Assembly (NCBI RefSeq): GCF_001424665.1
Contig: NZ_LMQS01000001.1
Location: 125,225 to 189,224 of the forward strand
Direction: 5' to 3'
DNA: 64,000 nt
From: Methylophilus sp. Leaf416
GTDB lineage: Bacteria > Pseudomonadota > Gammaproteobacteria > Burkholderiales > Methylophilaceae
Part shown: piece by piece, positions 61,850 to 64,000 of the stretch
How the letters are laid out: each line of letters begins with the position of its first letter
Position numbering within the stretch: the first letter of the stretch is position 1
Translations under genes and position numbers: made by a program
The notes under the pieces: generated by a model
Told to the model about the DNA's origin: nothing
What the model saw: the letters and a program-made list of their open reading frames with translations, nothing else
The model's database searches: none

Positions 61850-61880
61850 AAAAAGAAAACGGGCTTAGCGCCCGTTTCAT
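61850..61880 (-). terminator. terminator of the fhc operon
   Basis: AAACGGGC (61857-61864), a five-base loop and GCCCGTTT (61870-61877), with an A-rich left flank that gives a T run on the minus strand. It is 25 bases after the fhcC stop. Confidence 0.8.
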
Positions 61881-61901
61881 AATAATTGATCCAGATCAAA
61901 T

Positions 61902-62570
61902 TTATTGAATCACTAAAATTTCTGCTTTGCCCAAACCGCCCATATCACCCATCCAGCGATGTACACGCAAACTGCTAATCTCGGCAAACCGGCTATCCAG
62001 CAATTTGAATGATTTATAAAGGATATTCAGGAAAGGTAATTTATGCGGCCCACAATCAATCCAGGTTGCTTGTGCCGCAGGTGTTTTTGCCAGCAAAAGC
62101 GTGCCGCGTTTCATGCCGTAACCTAGATAAGCACTGGTAGTGCCCAGCACACCCAAGGTTCCCGCCATCATGTCGGAAGCACAATAGTCTCCGACATTGC
62201 CTTCAATCAGCAACATGCCTCGGCGCATGCGATCACCAGCACGTGCGCCAGCATTACCCTTGCAGATGAGCACCCCATTTTGGAGTTGTGCACCCAGAAA
62301 ATCGCCGGCATCCCCTTCAACAATCACCTGGCCAGTAGTCATGCCAAAACCAATATAAGCATGCTGTGAGTCGGTGTTTTTAAAGGTGACTTTCAATGTT
62401 TCAACACTGTTATCAACGCTTACCTCGAATACTTCACCCACAGTTGAATGTTTAGTCAGTTTGATAGCGGTAATTTCAGAGACTGTTTTACCCTGCAAAG
62501 CTTGTGGCGACAATGCACGGCAATCAATCTGGCGCGAGACGGGTTTGGCGGTTAAGACGATATGGCTCAT
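61902..62570 (-). CDS. fhcC: formyltransferase/hydrolase complex subunit C
   Basis: A 222-residue protein made of the GXGXG right-handed beta-helix repeats (for example GDFLGAQLQNGVLICKGNAG, GDRMRRGMLLIEGNVGDYC and SAYLGYGMKRGTLLL), like subunit C of formylmethanofuran dehydrogenase. In methylotrophs FhcABCD is a hydrolase that releases formate from formyl-methanofuran. Its start overlaps the fhcD stop by four bases (ATGA). Residues look intact. It is the last gene before the terminator. Confidence 0.94.
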   Translation of the reverse strand: MSHIVLTAKPVSRQIDCRALSPQALQGKTVSEITAIKLTKHSTVGEVFEVSVDNSVETLKVTFKNTDSQHAYIGFGMTTGQVIVEGDAGDFLGAQLQNGVLICKGNAGARAGDRMRRGMLLIEGNVGDYCASDMMAGTLGVLGTTSAYLGYGMKRGTLLLAKTPAAQATWIDCGPHKLPFLNILYKSFKLLDSRFAEISSLRVHRWMGDMGGLGKAEILVIQ

Positions 62571-63493
62571 ACGGCCTCCCCACTTAAAATTGGACGCAGC
62601 TTGAAGTGATGCGGACCCAGTTTTCCACCATAGTTACCAGCAGAAATACGCAAAATGCCATTCTCTTTGCCCAAACCGCAAGCAGCTTCAATACCGGCTT
62701 TCATAGAAGCGGCAATATCTTCAAATGCCAGGCCATTCACCACAATCTCCATCACACTTTCTACACGCGGATCAAGCTCGCTTTTTACCGCGCCTTTTAA
62801 TGTCGGACAGAAAGCATCATTGGTACTGGCAAACATTTTGGGATATTTGCTACCAACTTTGGAGCCTGAACGCACCACGCCACCCGGAAACGGCATGATC
62901 ACATTCGGGAAAGTGCGCATGGCATCAATCGCCGCTTCACACGCAGTCAACACTTGCGCCTGGCTTGTGCCTAACACCAGAAAGTTACCGCCACCAATCG
63001 CGCGCACCATGCCAGTGGTTTCTTCGGTGAGAAACTCGCCATCCATCACGGGGATACGCCAGTAGCGCTTGAGCTTGCCTTCAGCATTGGGAATCTGTTT
63101 GGAGATTTGATTACCATCACCAAAAAAGCGCAAATGCTTGCCTAGGCTGATCATATCTTCGGACTCGATACCCGCAAAGGCGGCCGCAGTCGGACAAGTC
63201 AGGATACATTGCCCCATGCGGGTTTCCAGCTGCTGCATAAGCACTTTACTACCCATGGCAAACAACAGCACACTGACACCCGGACGGCCATCAGGCGTTT
63301 CGTTCTCAGTCAGTTCGCGTTCTATGCCTGCCTCTACACCACAGCCGATCACGCTGGTAGCAAAACCGGTCATGGCATTGGCTGCGTTGTAAGCCCAGCG
63401 CAAATTTTGCGCAGTGATCAATACGCGCGTGGCGCGCATATTGAAGGCTTCAGCAAAAGTGTCGTCTATTTCTACGCCGTTAATAACCATCAT
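62567..63493 (-). CDS. fhcD: formylmethanofuran:tetrahydromethanopterin formyltransferase, subunit D
   Basis: A 308-residue protein of the Ftr family: INGVEIDDTFAEAFNMRATRVLITA, TGFATSVIGCGVEAGIER, LGKHLRFFGDGNQISK and the FPGGVVRSGSKVGSKYP segment. It moves the formyl group from tetrahydromethanopterin to the methanofuran-like carrier in formaldehyde oxidation. Its ATG overlaps the stop of fhcA by four bases, so the three genes are coupled. Length is normal for Ftr. Confidence 0.96.
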   Translation of the reverse strand: MMVINGVEIDDTFAEAFNMRATRVLITAQNLRWAYNAANAMTGFATSVIGCGVEAGIERELTENETPDGRPGVSVLLFAMGSKVLMQQLETRMGQCILTCPTAAAFAGIESEDMISLGKHLRFFGDGNQISKQIPNAEGKLKRYWRIPVMDGEFLTEETTGMVRAIGGGNFLVLGTSQAQVLTACEAAIDAMRTFPNVIMPFPGGVVRSGSKVGSKYPKMFASTNDAFCPTLKGAVKSELDPRVESVMEIVVNGLAFEDIAASMKAGIEAACGLGKENGILRISAGNYGGKLGPHHFKLRPILSGEAV

Positions 63494-64000
63494 GCCCCCT
63501 GCACATGGTTAATGACATGGTTGCGGCCATCTTCCGCAATATGGTCATTACTGATTTTGAAGTGTTGCATTTGCATGGTGTGATAGCGATCAAAATACTG
63601 CTTGATGTCTTTCTCAACGCCCAGGTCAAATGCAGGCTTGGCAGTATGGGTAGCGCCCCATACTACTTTAATGACTTTTCCTTCTTTCACTACCAGTTCA
63701 CCATCCTTAAACACCAGGTCAGGCTTGCTAAACATGGCTTCTTTGTCAGGCTGGTCGGTATAAACGGTAATATCGGCGGCGGCACCCACGCCCAAATGCC
63801 CCCGGTCTTGCAAGCCTATCAATTTGGCCGGCGCTGAACGTGTCATGGTGGCGATTTCGTAAAGCGTGTATTCGCGATCCAGCGCTTTCAGGTTACTCAT
63901 CGCCTGCGCATCCAGGTTCAGTTTATCGAAAGCATCATTACGGAATGATTTGTCCATCAGCAAGCGGATCAAATGCGGATAGGTCGTAAATGGTGCACCG
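63490..64000 (-). CDS. fhcA: formyltransferase/hydrolase complex subunit A (C-terminal part)
   Basis: The frame is open to the window edge, so only about the last 169 residues are seen: FTTYPHLIRLLMDKSFRNDAFDKL, SALDREYTLYEIATMTRSAPAKLIGLQDRGHLGVGAAADITVYTDQP-type text and a C-terminal FDLGVEKDIKQYFDRYHTM. The GHLGVGAAADITVY block is the amidohydrolase C-terminal strand, as in FwdA/FhcA. Subunit A is the amidohydrolase-fold component of the complex. The remaining N-terminal part and fhcB presumably lie beyond 64000 on the minus strand. Confidence 0.93.
   Translation of the reverse strand, partial: GAPFTTYPHLIRLLMDKSFRNDAFDKLNLDAQAMSNLKALDREYTLYEIATMTRSAPAKLIGLQDRGHLGVGAAADITVYTDQPDKEAMFSKPDLVFKDGELVVKEGKVIKVVWGATHTAKPAFDLGVEKDIKQYFDRYHTMQMQHFKISNDHIAEDGRNHVINHVQGA

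Noticed and set aside
1-64000. tRNA or rRNA genes, CRISPR arrays, insertion sequences, prophage genes
   Set aside because: No tRNA T-loop patterns in context, no regularly spaced repeats, no transposase or phage structural genes were recognised by reading. A dedicated scan could still find a missed tRNA.

Overview
The window reads as a chromosome segment of a methylotrophic betaproteobacterium, most likely of the Methylophilaceae (Methylotenera, Methylovorus or Methylobacillus relatives). Two sets of genes point there: fhcC, fhcD and the end of fhcA (formyltransferase/hydrolase complex of tetrahydromethanopterin-linked formaldehyde oxidation) at the right edge, and a four-gene pterin/furan cofactor block (HFCD-type flavoprotein, dihydropteroate-synthase-like protein, DUF447 protein, MfnB) at 33.5-36.8 kb. 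The hfq-hflX-hflK-hflC-DUF2065-hisZ-purA order is typical of Betaproteobacteria. The genus is an inference; no rRNA or tRNA gene was seen.

Layout. 0-9 kb: a secreted SnoaL-like protein, a methyltransferase, a 5'-nucleotidase, mutL, a Suv3-type helicase, and the tsaE-amiC pair divergent from queG. 9-19 kb: a glycogen/maltodextrin locus with ROK sugar kinase, malQ, a GH57 hydrolase and glgC on the minus strand, facing glgB and pgi on the plus strand. 18.8-22.6 kb: a soluble two-component pair and a diguanylate cyclase. 22.7-25.7 kb: the 4.5S SRP RNA gene followed by dnaX-ybaB-recR. 25.8-32.2 kb: a Gly/Ala/Thr-rich secreted protein, a CsbD protein, an EAL-CBS-GGDEF-sensor protein, and a minus-strand operon of an MTA/SAH deaminase, ubiG and gph. 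32.2-43.2 kb: an OmpA-type porin, the cofactor block joined to hisZ-purA, then hflC/hflK/hflX/hfq. 43.3-52.1 kb: gltX, an orphan protein, rimO, a ZIP transporter, HAD phosphatase, pgeF-rluD divergent from bamD, and a small HExxH membrane protein. 52-57.3 kb: a run of short accessory-looking genes (YnfA, thioesterase, sugar dehydrogenase, half-size EamA, three VOC-type proteins, DUF1801). 57.5 kb: an integron-type integrase without visible cassettes and with an altered catalytic box. 58.5-64 kb: a GAF-PAS-GGDEF-EAL protein, trhO and the fhc operon.

How the parts fit: FhcA/D/C act on formyl groups carried by methanofuran-like and tetrahydromethanopterin-like cofactors, and the 33.5-36.8 kb block is expected to help build those cofactors. 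Pgi, GlgC and GlgB link the sugar-phosphate pool to glycogen, with MalQ, GH57 and the ROK kinase for breakdown and recycling. Three separate c-di-GMP enzymes suggest strong second-messenger control of lifestyle.

The most unusual items are the Suv3-like helicase, the solitary integron integrase with His-to-Asn in its HxxR box, the HExxH mini membrane protein, and a recurring promoter layout in which a TATAAT-like box sits 6-7 bases before the start codon (mtaD, hisZ, the helicase), which suggests leaderless mRNAs. I did not find a CRISPR array, a prophage, an insertion sequence or a clear defence island.
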